Of a stretch of 60,258 nt of DNA, positions 44,559 through 54,072 are shown in pieces (position 1 is the stretch's first letter; every line of letters starts with the position of its first letter). The notes under the pieces are model-generated. The model did no database searches and was not told the origin of the DNA. It saw only the letters and a list, made by a program, of their open reading frames with translations. Location: positions 1 through 60,258 of the IMG/VR virus record IMGVR_UViG_3300007514_000008; one strand, 5' to 3'. A program made the translations under genes and the position numbers. The stretch is from a virus.

Positions 44559-45428
44559 ATGAGTGAAGCAATAAAAAAGGACAACGCAGAGGTTGATTTA
44601 GAGAATCTGCCCCCTGAGACTGATACTCAGAAAATAACAAAACAGGACGATTTTTTCGACCAGCTTGATAGACAGGTCATGGGTTCGGCTCTTAGTGAGC
44701 CTTCGGAATCTCATCCAAAACAGCAAGTTGAGACAACTTCTCCTCAGGAGAACCCTCAAAACGCTGAGGTCGATTACGACCAACTTGAGAAAAGGTATAG
44801 TGATTCTTCTCGTGAAGCAAAACGACTTAACACTCGTTTAAAAGAGTTAGAACCATATTTACCAGTTCTTGAAGCGATGAAAGAAGACCCCAATCTAGTT
44901 TCTCATGTGAGAGGCTACTTTGAGGGTGGTGGTTCAGCCCCTAAAAGCCTTAAGGAAGAACTTAATTTAGGAGAAGACTTTATGTTTGATTATGATGACG
45001 CAGTTTCAGACCCAAATTCTGATAGTGCTAAATTATTTCAAGCAACTGTTGATGGTGTAGTTCAGAAAAGAATCAGGCAGTTTTCAGATGAGCAATCTCG
45101 TCAAAACCAGAAATTAGCTGATGAGCAGGATTTTCGTGCTAAGTATCAGTTGACAGATGGCGACTATGATGACCTTGTAGAATTTGCAAAGCAGAAGAAA
45201 TTGACTCTTGAAGATGTATACTATCTAAAGAACCGTGAAAGCCGGGACAAAAGTATTGCCGATAATGTTAGGCAAGAACAAGTCCAGCAATATGATAGGG
45301 TCCGACAAGGAACTCCTCAGAGTATTGCTAGTGTAGGTAACGAGGTTCGAGAAGAGACTTCTCTTGATGACCAAGTATTCGACCAATTATTAGGCGTAGG
45401 GGAGCGAATCAACGACATCGGATTATAG
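44559..45428 (+). CDS. Scaffold protein
   Basis: The protein has 289 residues, acidic and mostly helical, with a disordered N-terminus (residues 1-75, rich in Pro, Gln and Glu). The middle has a helical stretch (LEKRYSDSSREAKRLNTRLK), then YFEGGG and NLGEDF, and the C-terminus is helical (QTLEDQV type). Placement between portal and major capsid, no enzymatic motif and an acidic N-terminus make a scaffold the natural call; no protease is recognised, so it may be recycled rather than cleaved. Confidence 0.7.
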   Translation: MSEAIKKDNAEVDLENLPPETDTQKITKQDDFFDQLDRQVMGSALSEPSESHPKQQVETTSPQENPQNAEVDYDQLEKRYSDSSREAKRLNTRLKELEPYLPVLEAMKEDPNLVSHVRGYFEGGGSAPKSLKEELNLGEDFMFDYDDAVSDPNSDSAKLFQATVDGVVQKRIRQFSDEQSRQNQKLADEQDFRAKYQLTDGDYDDLVEFAKQKKLTLEDVYYLKNRESRDKSIADNVRQEQVQQYDRVRQGTPQSIASVGNEVREETSLDDQVFDQLLGVGERINDIGL

Positions 45429-45471
45429 CTAATAAAACCGTGGGTTTATCCCACACATAAAGGAAAATAAC

Positions 45472-47010
45472 ATGGCTGACACAAGTTATCCTCAGAATAC
45501 CCCTCTGAAACTAGCTACCAGCTCAGGACTTTCCGAAAACAGTAAAGCTATTGCCGCGTCTGGTCTATCAACTGGTGACCTCAGGAGACGATATGACTTC
45601 TCCGAAAGGTTTGCAGAATTAGCAATCGACCAAACACCATTCTTCCGTTTGGTGTCAGGTCTTGCAAAATCCCCAGTAGACGACCCGCAGTTTAAGTTCA
45701 CAGAAAAAAGACAATCATGGATGAAGCGTTATGCTTACGTGGTTGGTCATGTAATTACAGGTAGTGTTGATAAATTTGACAATGCTGGTTTCTGTAATTT
45801 CAATGATTCAGAATCAAGCGCAGCGAATGAAGCGATTGCTCTCCAAGATACTGTGAAATTATACATGGCTACTGATTATAAGTCCGCTGGTAATTTACAA
45901 AACATCTCCGGTCAAGCGAACGGAGCTATTGCGATAGGTGCGGCAGGAACAGCACCTGAATTCCTAATGCCTAACCAAATTCTTAGAATTAATCTCTCTG
46001 CAACTGCTGGTGGTGGAACTGCGATTAGTGATTATGCACTAGTTAAAGTTTCCTCTGTTGGCGCAGAAGTAACTAAGAATAGTATGCAAGTTAAACTTGT
46101 TACTGGTGAGGTTGTAAGAGCTGCAAGTGGAGAGTATTGCTCATATGCGAGTAACGCACCTCTAACTGATGCTTACGACAAAGACATCGCTACTCAATTA
46201 GAGGCTATGCGTTCTTATGTCGCTGGTACTTCTTACGAAGAAGGTAGTAGCTTACTTGGAAAATCATGGAAAGATAATCCATATAGTACAGGTTATGGAC
46301 AAACTCAGATTTTTAGGTCTGAATTTGGTATGACCAATACTGCAAGAGCAACAGCACTCAAATACGAGCCTAACGAATGGGCGCGTGTATGGCGTGATAA
46401 GTTGATTGAACACAAGTGGGAAATTGAATATGCTGGACTTTTTGGTTCGCAGGTTGAAGATGCCGCAGGTGTAGGTCACACACAAGGTGCAGTTGATTAT
46501 ATCTTGAAGTATGGAAACATCTTCTCTTGGAATACATCAAAAACTGTTGATAGTTTCCTTGATGATATGTCTAAGTATGTTGACCCTCGTTACAACCAAT
46601 CAAAAGCAACTGTCTACTTCTGTAGCACGGATGTGTATAACTGGATTCATAAACTAGGTGGATATTTTAAACAGAATATCGGCATTGATGACCAGTTTCG
46701 TGCAGACCTTGCAGTTACAGGAAGAAAGAAAGTTATGGGCTTAGATGTTAGTACTGTTAGTACTGTCTATGGCGACATGAATCTTTCTAGATGTATTGCT
46801 CTTGATGGCTCAGCAGTTAAGATTCTTGGTATTAACATGAATCATGTCAAATATCGTCCATTGGTCGGTAATGGTGTGAATCGTGATACCGCTATCTACG
46901 CAGGAGTTCAATCACTAGAGAATTCTGGTATTGATAAAAGAGTAGATATGATTCTAACTGAAGCTGGTTTCGAGTGGCAAATGCCTGAAGCACACGCAGT
47001 TTGGAAATAA
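45472..47010 (+). CDS. Major capsid protein
   Basis: The protein has 512 residues, with a position and length right for an HK97-fold capsid protein. The N-terminal arm is low-complexity (Thr/Ser/Ala), then LRRRYDFSERFAELAIDQTP, DDPQFKFTEKRQSWMKRYAY. The C-terminal part (CSTDVYNWIHKLGGYFKQNI, RKKVMGLDVSTVSTVYGDMN, HAVWK end) fits the A/P domains. Residues ~85-190 form a sheet-rich insertion. GC content is slightly higher and codon choice cleaner than in the neighbours, as is usual for the most abundant gene. Confidence 0.88.
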   Translation: MADTSYPQNTPLKLATSSGLSENSKAIAASGLSTGDLRRRYDFSERFAELAIDQTPFFRLVSGLAKSPVDDPQFKFTEKRQSWMKRYAYVVGHVITGSVDKFDNAGFCNFNDSESSAANEAIALQDTVKLYMATDYKSAGNLQNISGQANGAIAIGAAGTAPEFLMPNQILRINLSATAGGGTAISDYALVKVSSVGAEVTKNSMQVKLVTGEVVRAASGEYCSYASNAPLTDAYDKDIATQLEAMRSYVAGTSYEEGSSLLGKSWKDNPYSTGYGQTQIFRSEFGMTNTARATALKYEPNEWARVWRDKLIEHKWEIEYAGLFGSQVEDAAGVGHTQGAVDYILKYGNIFSWNTSKTVDSFLDDMSKYVDPRYNQSKATVYFCSTDVYNWIHKLGGYFKQNIGIDDQFRADLAVTGRKKVMGLDVSTVSTVYGDMNLSRCIALDGSAVKILGINMNHVKYRPLVGNGVNRDTAIYAGVQSLENSGIDKRVDMILTEAGFEWQMPEAHAVWK

Positions 47011-47098
47011 TCTAAACTAATAATAGATGGCAAGGCTTCCTTCCGCTTTTAACCCTCCTTTCTCCGGTTGGAAGCTGCGCCGTCTTGTGAGGACTTAA

Positions 47099-50000
47099 AT
47101 GAAACTTTGGGAAAAAGTAAATAATTTTACTGGTCATAATACTAAGGCTAGATATTTAGTAGAGCATATTAATGCAGGTGCTAAGTTTATTCTTAGTGCG
47201 TTACCTGAAAAGTTCCTATGGACTGTTGCTGATGAAGTAGAGATAGACGGTTTTGATTCAACGGGTGCATCTCTTATAGGTAATGGTTCTCCTGTGGCTT
47301 ATGATAAAATATTAGCAGTTTATCGTTATGACAATGGTAAGAAAAGAGTGTGTGCTGAAGCACCAGATAAGAGTATACATATCTTTGATGAAGGCAATAG
47401 TCTTCTTAGGGCTACCGAGATGTTTCCAAAGTTCTATAAATTATCTGGAAAGATTTATATTAAACCCGACCCTGACTATAATGCTCATGTTGGAAGTGGT
47501 AATGCTTTTCAACACGCTTATACTGACCTTGATGGAAATACCATTACTGTAGACTCAGAAGAGGGTGATAAAGGAGTGGTTGTTTATTCAGCACCTCCAG
47601 TAGTAGATGCCAATACAGATACTTGGATATTGGTTGAATATGAGAATATTGCATTGTTATACGCAGCATCTTTAGATGCATTGAGACTCGTTCAGTCTTA
47701 TAGGAGTAAATGTGAAGATGAAATAAAGGAAATTACCACTGCGAGTACAGGGCTTTTATCTCTTTTTAGAACTAATTTTGAAGCAATAGATTTGACTAAA
47801 GATACAAGTGGGGCTACAATTACTATTCCCACTCCTAACTTTACTTTCTCAACATCTCAATCTTTACCAAGTTTTAGTTTTTCTGAGACTCTCCCAACAT
47901 TCTCATTTAGTGAGTCTGTTCCAAGTGCTATTAATTTAAGTTTAAGTCTTCCTTCGTTAGATATTACTAGCCTCTCAGAACCAACAGGATTATCTATTAC
48001 ATCACCATTACCAACGGCTATTAATGTAGCTACATCATTACCAAGTTTAACTGGTATGCCTAGTTCATTACCAAATGCGTTTACATTAACTGAGACATTT
48101 CCTACTTTTGCTTTTGCTAGGGCTATTCCAGATGGTATTAATGTAACTAAATCATTACCTTCTGACTTTGAATTAACTAGACCATTTCCAGTTCCAATTC
48201 AAATAACATCTGATTTTCCTACGGATTTTTCAATTTCTCAAGAGTTTCCTGAGTTTACTTTTACTGGTGTCCCTCCTAGTTCTTTACAGTCAACTAAGCA
48301 ACTACCAGATAGTATGACGAATGAGATGACGACTCCATTACCTTCTTGGGCATTATCAACTACTATCCCTAGTGAAGTTAATGTAGAGGCTAATTTACCC
48401 AGTGCTTTCAGTATAACTAGCTTATTCCCAACGGATTTAGCTATAGGAAGTAGTCTTCCAAGTGCTTTTGATGTTGGCGAACTTACATTACCATCTGGAT
48501 TAACTGTAACAACCCCTAAGCCTGAATGGAATCCTTCTTTCTTAGATTTAGATTCATCGGCAATCACAACTAAGATAAATAATGCAAATGATTTATTATT
48601 AGGAGGGCTTGATAGCACTGATTCAACATCTGTGACATCGACTTCTGCAATCTCTTGGTTAGATGAAGAAGACCCTGACATGGTTAATTCAACCTTACAA
48701 ACTGTTAACTCAGCTATCGGTCTAGCAAGTGGAGAGATTCAAAAACAAGCACATTTTATAGATAAGTATAGAGGGGAAGTGCAAAGTGAGGTTTCAAGAT
48801 TTAGTAATTTAGTACAAATGTTTAACACAGAACATCAAACTGAGGCTACAAGAGTAACAACCGATGCTAATCTATATAAGACTGCAGTTGAGACTGAAAG
48901 GTCTAGAATCAATGCTGAAATAGAGAAGTATAATGGTGAGTTATCTAAAGAAGCCAAGAGAATTGATAGTCAATTACAGAGATACTCTATAGAATCACAA
49001 TCAGAAAAGACTAGAATTGATGCAGAATCTACCAAATATCAATTAGAGCTTGAGAAAGAGAAGACAAGAATTAACTCAGGATTAAAAGTATTGGAAACCG
49101 ATGTTTCTAAAGAGTCTACAAGATTACAAACTGAATTAGGCAAGTATCAAGCTGAAGTAGGGTTCTTAACTGCTAAGAGTGAGCAAGATATTAAAATATT
49201 CTTAGGAGAGATTGATGGAGAAAAAACGAGAATAGAAGCTGAAGTCACTAAATATGGTAAAGATTTAGATGCTGCAGTTGCAGTTCACAAGCAAGAAGCT
49301 GAACAATATGCCTTAGATTTACAGAAAGAGACTAGTAGAATTGAGAATGGTATTAAGAAGTATCAAATTGAGATGGAGAGTGAAGTTTCTAGATATAAGG
49401 CTGAATTAGATGCTTATAGTGCAGAAGTGGCTAAGGAATCAGCTAAGAGTAATGTAGATGTTCAAGCATACTCAGCAGAACTTCAAAAAGAAAGTACTCG
49501 TATTGATTCTGATTTAAAGATTTGGACTAATGATTTTCAAAAAGCAGTTCAGGAGTTTCAGGCTAAATTACAGGCATTTACCACAGAGGTAGAGAAAGAA
49601 AGTGCTAGGTTTAATGCAGATTTAGCAAGATACAATGCTGAAACAAATAAAGCTCTTCAGGAGTTTGGAAGTGATGTGCAGAAATATCAAGCAGAGTTAG
49701 GGAAAGAAGCTAATCGACATCAAGCTGAATCATCTAATTATCAACTTGAACTCGGCAAGGAATCGGCTAGATTACAAAGTGCTATCTCTTCATACCAAGC
49801 CGAATTAGGTAAGTTAGCTCAAAAATTCACAACAGATATAAATGCATATTCAACAGAATTGGGTAAAGAAGTACAAAGAGTAAATACTGAACTTGGTAAA
49901 TACCAAGCAGGATTAGGTAAGGAACAGCAAAGGGTACAAACTGAATTATCTAAGTACCAAGCTGAGTTAGGAAGAGAAACTCAAAGATTTAATGGAGAAA

Positions 50001-50335
50001 TTGGGAGATATAACGCAGAATTAGGGTTGAAAGTTCAAGATTTGCAAAAACAAGTAAATCAATATACTAGTGAGATGACTAAATACACTACATTAATACA
50101 AGCCAAAACATCTAAATGGAGTTCAGATTCTCAGAAAGCTAAAGGATATTTAGAAGAAGCTGGTATGAGATTACAAACTGCAGGCACTTATATGCAGAAG
50201 AGTCAAAGTTTCTTTGCAAATTCTAGGGATTTTTACCAAAGAGCATTACAAGAACTATCAGCAATTAGTGGTGCCGTTACTGCTCCTCCTCAAAAACAAG
50301 CCACTCAAAGACAAGAGCAAGGAGCGACATCATAA
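47099..50335 (+). CDS. Head-tail adaptor fused to long repeat fibre
   Basis: The protein has 1078 residues in three parts. Residues 1-230 look like an adaptor or tube-like domain (KFILSALPEKFLWTVADEVE, KSIHIFDEGNSL, YENIALLYAASLDAL). Residues ~243-480 are ~22 decapeptide repeats with consensus [LFI]P[ST]xhxhTxx. Residues 557-1006 are 25 consecutive 18-residue helical repeats (consensus YxAELxKExxRxxxElxK). A collar or whisker fibre attached to the neck is the best explanation. GTGAGG precedes the ATG; a 23-codon frame in front lacks a ribosome site. Confidence 0.65.
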   Translation: MKLWEKVNNFTGHNTKARYLVEHINAGAKFILSALPEKFLWTVADEVEIDGFDSTGASLIGNGSPVAYDKILAVYRYDNGKKRVCAEAPDKSIHIFDEGNSLLRATEMFPKFYKLSGKIYIKPDPDYNAHVGSGNAFQHAYTDLDGNTITVDSEEGDKGVVVYSAPPVVDANTDTWILVEYENIALLYAASLDALRLVQSYRSKCEDEIKEITTASTGLLSLFRTNFEAIDLTKDTSGATITIPTPNFTFSTSQSLPSFSFSETLPTFSFSESVPSAINLSLSLPSLDITSLSEPTGLSITSPLPTAINVATSLPSLTGMPSSLPNAFTLTETFPTFAFARAIPDGINVTKSLPSDFELTRPFPVPIQITSDFPTDFSISQEFPEFTFTGVPPSSLQSTKQLPDSMTNEMTTPLPSWALSTTIPSEVNVEANLPSAFSITSLFPTDLAIGSSLPSAFDVGELTLPSGLTVTTPKPEWNPSFLDLDSSAITTKINNANDLLLGGLDSTDSTSVTSTSAISWLDEEDPDMVNSTLQTVNSAIGLASGEIQKQAHFIDKYRGEVQSEVSRFSNLVQMFNTEHQTEATRVTTDANLYKTAVETERSRINAEIEKYNGELSKEAKRIDSQLQRYSIESQSEKTRIDAESTKYQLELEKEKTRINSGLKVLETDVSKESTRLQTELGKYQAEVGFLTAKSEQDIKIFLGEIDGEKTRIEAEVTKYGKDLDAAVAVHKQEAEQYALDLQKETSRIENGIKKYQIEMESEVSRYKAELDAYSAEVAKESAKSNVDVQAYSAELQKESTRIDSDLKIWTNDFQKAVQEFQAKLQAFTTEVEKESARFNADLARYNAETNKALQEFGSDVQKYQAELGKEANRHQAESSNYQLELGKESARLQSAISSYQAELGKLAQKFTTDINAYSTELGKEVQRVNTELGKYQAGLGKEQQRVQTELSKYQAELGRETQRFNGEIGRYNAELGLKVQDLQKQVNQYTSEMTKYTTLIQAKTSKWSSDSQKAKGYLEEAGMRLQTAGTYMQKSQSFFANSRDFYQRALQELSAISGAVTAPPQKQATQRQEQGATS
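47864..48536 (+). repeat. Decapeptide (30-bp) repeat block
   Basis: The block lies inside the adaptor-fibre gene and has about 22 units of 9-11 residues, for example LPSDFELTRP, FPTDFSISQE, LPNAFTLTET, IPSEVNVEAN. The proline and following Ser/Thr, then an alternating hydrophobic pattern, are the shared feature. Nucleotide identity is low, so the repeats are old and kept by protein structure rather than by recent slippage. A beta-spiral-like shaft is likely. Confidence 0.75.
48767..50116 (+). repeat. Array of ~25 exact-length 18-residue repeats (54 bp period)
   Basis: Starting at residue 557 of the adaptor-fibre protein, units such as YNGELSKEAKRIDSQLQR, YQLELEKEKTRINSGLKV and YQAELGRETQRFNGEIGR follow each other with no insertion or deletion I can find. 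Each begins with Tyr/Phe/Trp/Leu. A period of 18 residues equals five alpha-helical turns, so the pattern is that of a straight helix. Sequence identity between units is low except in the last seven. Confidence 0.9.
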
Positions 50336-50616
50336 TGACCGTATTAGAAATGATGGAACGAGCAAACACCAGAGAAACTAATCTGGCTATTGCATTTATT
50401 AAAGATGCTATTGTAAAGATACAAAGCACTCATGAGGTTACTCTAGAGAATGAAAAGCAAAATGTCGTCAAAGACCAAAGGGATTATATATTACCAACTA
50501 AGTTAATTGCACTTGAAGGTGTTTCTATACTAGATACTGAGGATGGTAATAAATATAAAAGGATTAGAAGATTGACACATGACCCTCTAGTAGCAGAAGA
50601 TAAGGATTTAGGTTAA
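50335..50616 (+). CDS. Head-tail connector (neck) protein candidate
   Basis: The protein has 93 residues. Helical first half (MTVLEMMERANTRETNLAIA, FIKDAIVKIQS), beta second half (DYILPTKLIALEGVSILD). Start overlaps the adaptor stop (TAATG). Small helical-beta proteins in this slot usually close the connector. No family is recognised. Confidence 0.55.
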   Translation: MTVLEMMERANTRETNLAIAFIKDAIVKIQSTHEVTLENEKQNVVKDQRDYILPTKLIALEGVSILDTEDGNKYKRIRRLTHDPLVAEDKDLG

Positions 50617-51077
50617 TGAGCTACGATACTAATAAGCACTATTTTTACAAAAGGCATGGTAAGGTTCTAAGATTATACAGATTAAGAAAGAATTCATCTA
50701 GAGTTGTCGATAATGAAGGAAGAGTAGAGCCTTCTAATTCTGATGAATTGAAATACCCCGATGAGAATATTACATTAGGGTTAAGACTTGAATTTACAAC
50801 TTTAAAGAAACCATTTGTTGAATCGGACCCAGATGTGACAGCTGATGCTTCAAATAATGAAGTTACTAGCCCAAAAGAGGGTTCACATATTAATTTGAAC
50901 AGAGTTCTTTCTTTAGCAGTTGTAGAATACCTAAAGGCACAGTTCGCAGAACGTAATGGCGATGTGCAGGGAAAAGAGTATTTTATGAGAGAATTTCATA
51001 ATAAATTAGCAGATAACGAGAGCAACAGGAATGACATTTTCGTAGCAATTCCAGTATCTCCATATGCAATTAGATAG
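50616..51077 (+). CDS. Neck/tail completion protein candidate
   Basis: The protein has 153 residues with its start overlapping the previous stop (TTAATG). An N-terminal beta region (KHYFYKRHGKVLRLYRLRKN) is followed by a mixed region with a long helix (LAVVEYLKAQFAERNGDV). No catalytic motif. Position between connector and fibre genes suggests a structural role. Confidence 0.55.
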   Translation: MSYDTNKHYFYKRHGKVLRLYRLRKNSSRVVDNEGRVEPSNSDELKYPDENITLGLRLEFTTLKKPFVESDPDVTADASNNEVTSPKEGSHINLNRVLSLAVVEYLKAQFAERNGDVQGKEYFMREFHNKLADNESNRNDIFVAIPVSPYAIR

Positions 51078-51086
51078 GAGTAATCT

Positions 51087-51590
51087 ATGGCAAATATAAA
51101 AGCAAGGGTTGACGTTAGTATAAGTCCTTATTTGACAATACCAACAGCCGCGAATCAACCTGAAATAACAAGTGGGCTAACATCAGCCACATTTCCTTCA
51201 GGATATATCGGTGGAGGTAGTTATTTAGCTACCATTGATGCATCTGATAATAATATCTCTGTTACAGATGTAAGCGCAGTATTAGTTTCTAATTCTGCCA
51301 CTAGAGTGCAAATTAGTGCATTAGGTAAGCAGGGTACTTTAATATTAAAGAATAGTGGTTTTGAAGAAGCCGCGAAAACAAATGCAGCAAATGCAGGTTC
51401 AGATGTTCTAGTATATGTGACAGATGCTGAAACCACAATCATAACAAAGTTAACGGTTGAGAATAAAGATGTTTTCGTTATTCCATATACTGGTCTGAAT
51501 ATTTCGTCTTATTATTTTAGGAATGTCAATTCAACTGCTTCTAAACCTGTGTATGTTGAAGGCTTTTTTATGCACGATACTAATACTTAA
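51087..51590 (+). CDS. Beta-rich virion protein
   Basis: The protein has 167 residues, nearly all beta (ANIKARVDVSISPYLTIPT, RVQISALGKQGTLILKN, FVIPYTGLNISSYYFRNV). Compact and without repeats, it could be a decoration, tail-tube-end or fibre-base protein. TAGGAG precedes the ATG. Confidence 0.5.
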   Translation: MANIKARVDVSISPYLTIPTAANQPEITSGLTSATFPSGYIGGGSYLATIDASDNNISVTDVSAVLVSNSATRVQISALGKQGTLILKNSGFEEAAKTNAANAGSDVLVYVTDAETTIITKLTVENKDVFVIPYTGLNISSYYFRNVNSTASKPVYVEGFFMHDTNT

Positions 51591-51600
51591 GGAGTAAAAT

Positions 51601-51840
51601 ATGGCTAAAACAATACAAGATTATACTGTAAGTGAAAGTGTTTCACCTTACGTTAAAGTAGTTGTTTCAACTACAAGCGATATGGATGTTTGTAGAGGAG
51701 TTATGCTAAGTGGCGCGGCTTCTGGAGCGATTACATTAACAGTAGGTGGCTCAGATGTTTCAGTATATATGCTAAGGGGTCATGTTTATCCCATAGCTTG
51801 TACAAAATCTAGTTCAGCAAACGTACTACATTTATATTAG
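51601..51840 (+). CDS. Small beta-sandwich virion protein
   Basis: The protein has 79 residues, with alternating beta pattern (VKVVVSTTSDMDVC, GAITLTVGGSDVSVYML) and a Cys pair (Cys31, Cys68). AAGGAG precedes the ATG and its stop abuts the next ATG. Related in style to the previous gene. Possibly a decoration or trimerisation subunit. Confidence 0.5.
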   Translation: MAKTIQDYTVSESVSPYVKVVVSTTSDMDVCRGVMLSGAASGAITLTVGGSDVSVYMLRGHVYPIACTKSSSANVLHLY

Positions 51841-52230
51841 ATGATAACAGCAGAAGCATACCAAGATATTCAAATCCTTCAGGATAGTGACTTTGAGAAC
51901 ATTATAACATTTGATAGTTCTCACGATATGAATGGAAAATCATATAAAGCCTACATCTCTAAGGATTATGTTCCCACATCTTTTAATGGTCCAAAACATG
52001 ATGGTAGTTCTTGGTCTACAGATACAATCACTAGATTTGCATTTACCATAGCGACTGGTGCTAATTCAGTAACCCTTACTATTCCAGCTGAAGTTACTTC
52101 TTTCTTTGAAGATGGTTGGGAAGGTGTATGGGATTTACTAGAGAAGGACTCTGATGATACTTCTTACAAAAGACAAATACAAGGAGATGTTGTTATTTCT
52201 AATTCTGTAGCTAAGGTGTCTGACTTCTAA
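51841..52230 (+). CDS. Baseplate/fibre-base protein candidate
   Basis: The protein has 129 residues. DIQILQDSDFENIITFDSSH, MNGKSYKAYISKDYV, and FTIATGANSVTLTIPAEVTS match the N-terminal pattern of upper-baseplate (BppU-like) proteins that hold fibres. It begins immediately after the previous stop and is overlapped by the next start. Family call is moderate. Confidence 0.55.
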   Translation: MITAEAYQDIQILQDSDFENIITFDSSHDMNGKSYKAYISKDYVPTSFNGPKHDGSSWSTDTITRFAFTIATGANSVTLTIPAEVTSFFEDGWEGVWDLLEKDSDDTSYKRQIQGDVVISNSVAKVSDF

Positions 52231-52568
52231 TGCCTATTACTACAAAAATTACTAGTACATCAGCTACTAAGTCATTTGGGACTCAAACTGCTTCAAAGGC
52301 TTCAGAAACTTTTAGTATAGATGCAAGTGAGATACCAATTACCTTATCGTCTCTTCCAAGCTCAAAGAATGTGCAAGATGCACTAGAAGCGTTACAGGGA
52401 GCAAAGGGAGTATCAGTACAAGCATCAGCACCATCATCACCAGTAGAAGGAGACTTATGGTTTGAAACTGGGACTGATAAATTATATGTTAGAGATGATG
52501 ACTCATGGAATCATCTAACGGACGCAACAACTCAAGTTAACAATGTAGACGGAGGGACATTCACGTAA
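52230..52568 (+). CDS. Small fibre-connector protein
   Basis: The protein has 112 residues. Ser/Thr/Ala-rich N-terminus; SAPSSPVEGDLWFETGTDKL then YVRDDDSWNHL is the beta 'GDLWFDT..LYVyDG.W' hairpin frequent in phage fibre bases; it ends VDGGTFT. A second fibre (52580) also ends in DGGTF, hinting at a shared C-terminal assembly motif. Confidence 0.6.
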   Translation: MPITTKITSTSATKSFGTQTASKASETFSIDASEIPITLSSLPSSKNVQDALEALQGAKGVSVQASAPSSPVEGDLWFETGTDKLYVRDDDSWNHLTDATTQVNNVDGGTFT

Positions 52569-52579
52569 AGGAATAAATT

Positions 52580-53686
52580 ATGGCTATTCAAATTAAAAGA
52601 GCAAACAGCAACACCTCAACTAGCTTACCCGGCAGTCTTGCATCTGGCGAACTTGCTCTCGTACAAGCTGCGAAGAAGTTATTTATTGGAAGACACAATA
52701 ATTCAGATGTAGAGGTATTCCACCTATCTACATTAAATGATTTAACTGGTGGGGTAGGTATTACATCAACTATACCTGCTTCTGCTGATGATAATAGTGC
52801 TACTTTAGCAGTTGATTTAACTGACTCTAATGCATGGGGAAATACTACTAGAAAAGGTCTATTACAAGCTGACTCTGATGTATTTCAGGTCACTGCAGGT
52901 GTAATTGATATAAAAGATGATGCTATAGATGATTCACATATAGATTTTGGAACAAGTGCTGGGCAAGTTGATACCGATGTTGTCCCTGAGGGAAGTACTA
53001 ATCTTTTTCATACAACTGCAAGGGCAAGAGGTGCGGTATCAGCATCAGATGCAGGTGGAGATGGTTCATTCGCATACAATTCTAGCACAGGTGCTTTTAC
53101 ATACACTGGTCCATCAGCCGCGGAAGTCCGTGCCCATTTCTCAGGAGGAACTGGTGTTACAATCAGTAATGGTTCGGTAGCAATAGGTCAAGCAGTAGCT
53201 ACTAGTGATTCTCCTCAGTTCGCAGGATTAGATATTAATGGAAGTGCAACAGTAACTGGAAACCTGACATTTGACCACGCTTCAGCCGATTCGACAATAG
53301 CATCCACTAATGGTAAAGTTTTTGTAGAGGGAATGGAGTTTGATGGAAATAATTTAAAAATCCCCGGAAATCTAACTGTCGAGGGTGCTACTACAACTGT
53401 TGAATCCAATACTGTAGTTATTGATGACCCGACATTCTCCTTAGGTGCAGTCGATGGAGCCGCACCTTCAAGTGATGATAATAAAGATAGAGGAATAATG
53501 GCTCATTATTACTCAGGTTCTGCTAAACAAGCATTTTTTGGTCTTGATGACTCTACTGGTAGATTTGTATTTATTCCAGACGCTACAGATACTCTTGGTG
53601 TAATGAGTGGTACTTTAGGTCATGCTCAATTTGAAGAAGTAACAGCAACTACACTTAATGGCACTCTTGATGGAGGTACTTTCTAA
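52580..53686 (+). CDS. Tail fibre protein
   Basis: The protein has 368 residues. The N-terminal module (IQIKRANSNTSTSLPGSLAS, GELALVQAAKKLFIGR) resembles attachment modules of fibre proteins. The middle is beta-repeat shaft (VTISNGSVAIGQAVATSDSP). Residues ~260-330 carry the shared beta module (NLTVEGATTTVESNTVVIDD). It ends LNGTLDGGTF. It likely trimerises as a side fibre. Confidence 0.7.
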   Translation: MAIQIKRANSNTSTSLPGSLASGELALVQAAKKLFIGRHNNSDVEVFHLSTLNDLTGGVGITSTIPASADDNSATLAVDLTDSNAWGNTTRKGLLQADSDVFQVTAGVIDIKDDAIDDSHIDFGTSAGQVDTDVVPEGSTNLFHTTARARGAVSASDAGGDGSFAYNSSTGAFTYTGPSAAEVRAHFSGGTGVTISNGSVAIGQAVATSDSPQFAGLDINGSATVTGNLTFDHASADSTIASTNGKVFVEGMEFDGNNLKIPGNLTVEGATTTVESNTVVIDDPTFSLGAVDGAAPSSDDNKDRGIMAHYYSGSAKQAFFGLDDSTGRFVFIPDATDTLGVMSGTLGHAQFEEVTATTLNGTLDGGTF

Positions 53687-54072
53687 TGCCTGGGGCGACT
53701 ATTAAACATTATCGCACCGGAGTAGCAGGAAGAGTACCAAGTGCAAGTAATGTAGAAGTTGGTACTATTGCTATAAATTACAATGATGGAAAACTTTTCT
53801 ATAAAAATTCTAGTAACGCTATAGCTGAAATTTCTGGTGGTGGAAGTGGTAATACTTTAACTAAAACTACTGATAGTAATGGATGGTTAGAATTTGCTGA
53901 TACCACTACGGCTGTTGCTGGTGTTTTATTTAAAATTAAAAATAATAATGTTACAAAATTTGAAGTTACCTATGATGGTCAGTTAACAATGGATAAGGTT
54001 AATAGTAAAGGAACAGCAAGAGAAGGTGGATTCGTTTACGATGGCGATGACTTTTGGGTAGGAGTAGAGTAA
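53686..54072 (+). CDS. Small fibre protein
   Basis: The protein has 128 residues with its start overlapping the previous stop. It carries the same attachment-type N-terminus (GATIKHYRTGVAGRVPSASN, VEVGTIAINYNDGKLFYKN) as the fibre at 52580, then a beta domain ending FVYDGDDFWVGVE. It may be a short fibre or the cap of the preceding one. Confidence 0.6.
   Translation: MPGATIKHYRTGVAGRVPSASNVEVGTIAINYNDGKLFYKNSSNAIAEISGGGSGNTLTKTTDSNGWLEFADTTTAVAGVLFKIKNNNVTKFEVTYDGQLTMDKVNSKGTAREGGFVYDGDDFWVGVE

Noticed and set aside
47027-47098. 23-codon frame directly before the adaptor gene
   Set aside because: It ends exactly at the next ATG but has no ribosome site and no recognisable product; the adaptor has its own GAGG site.
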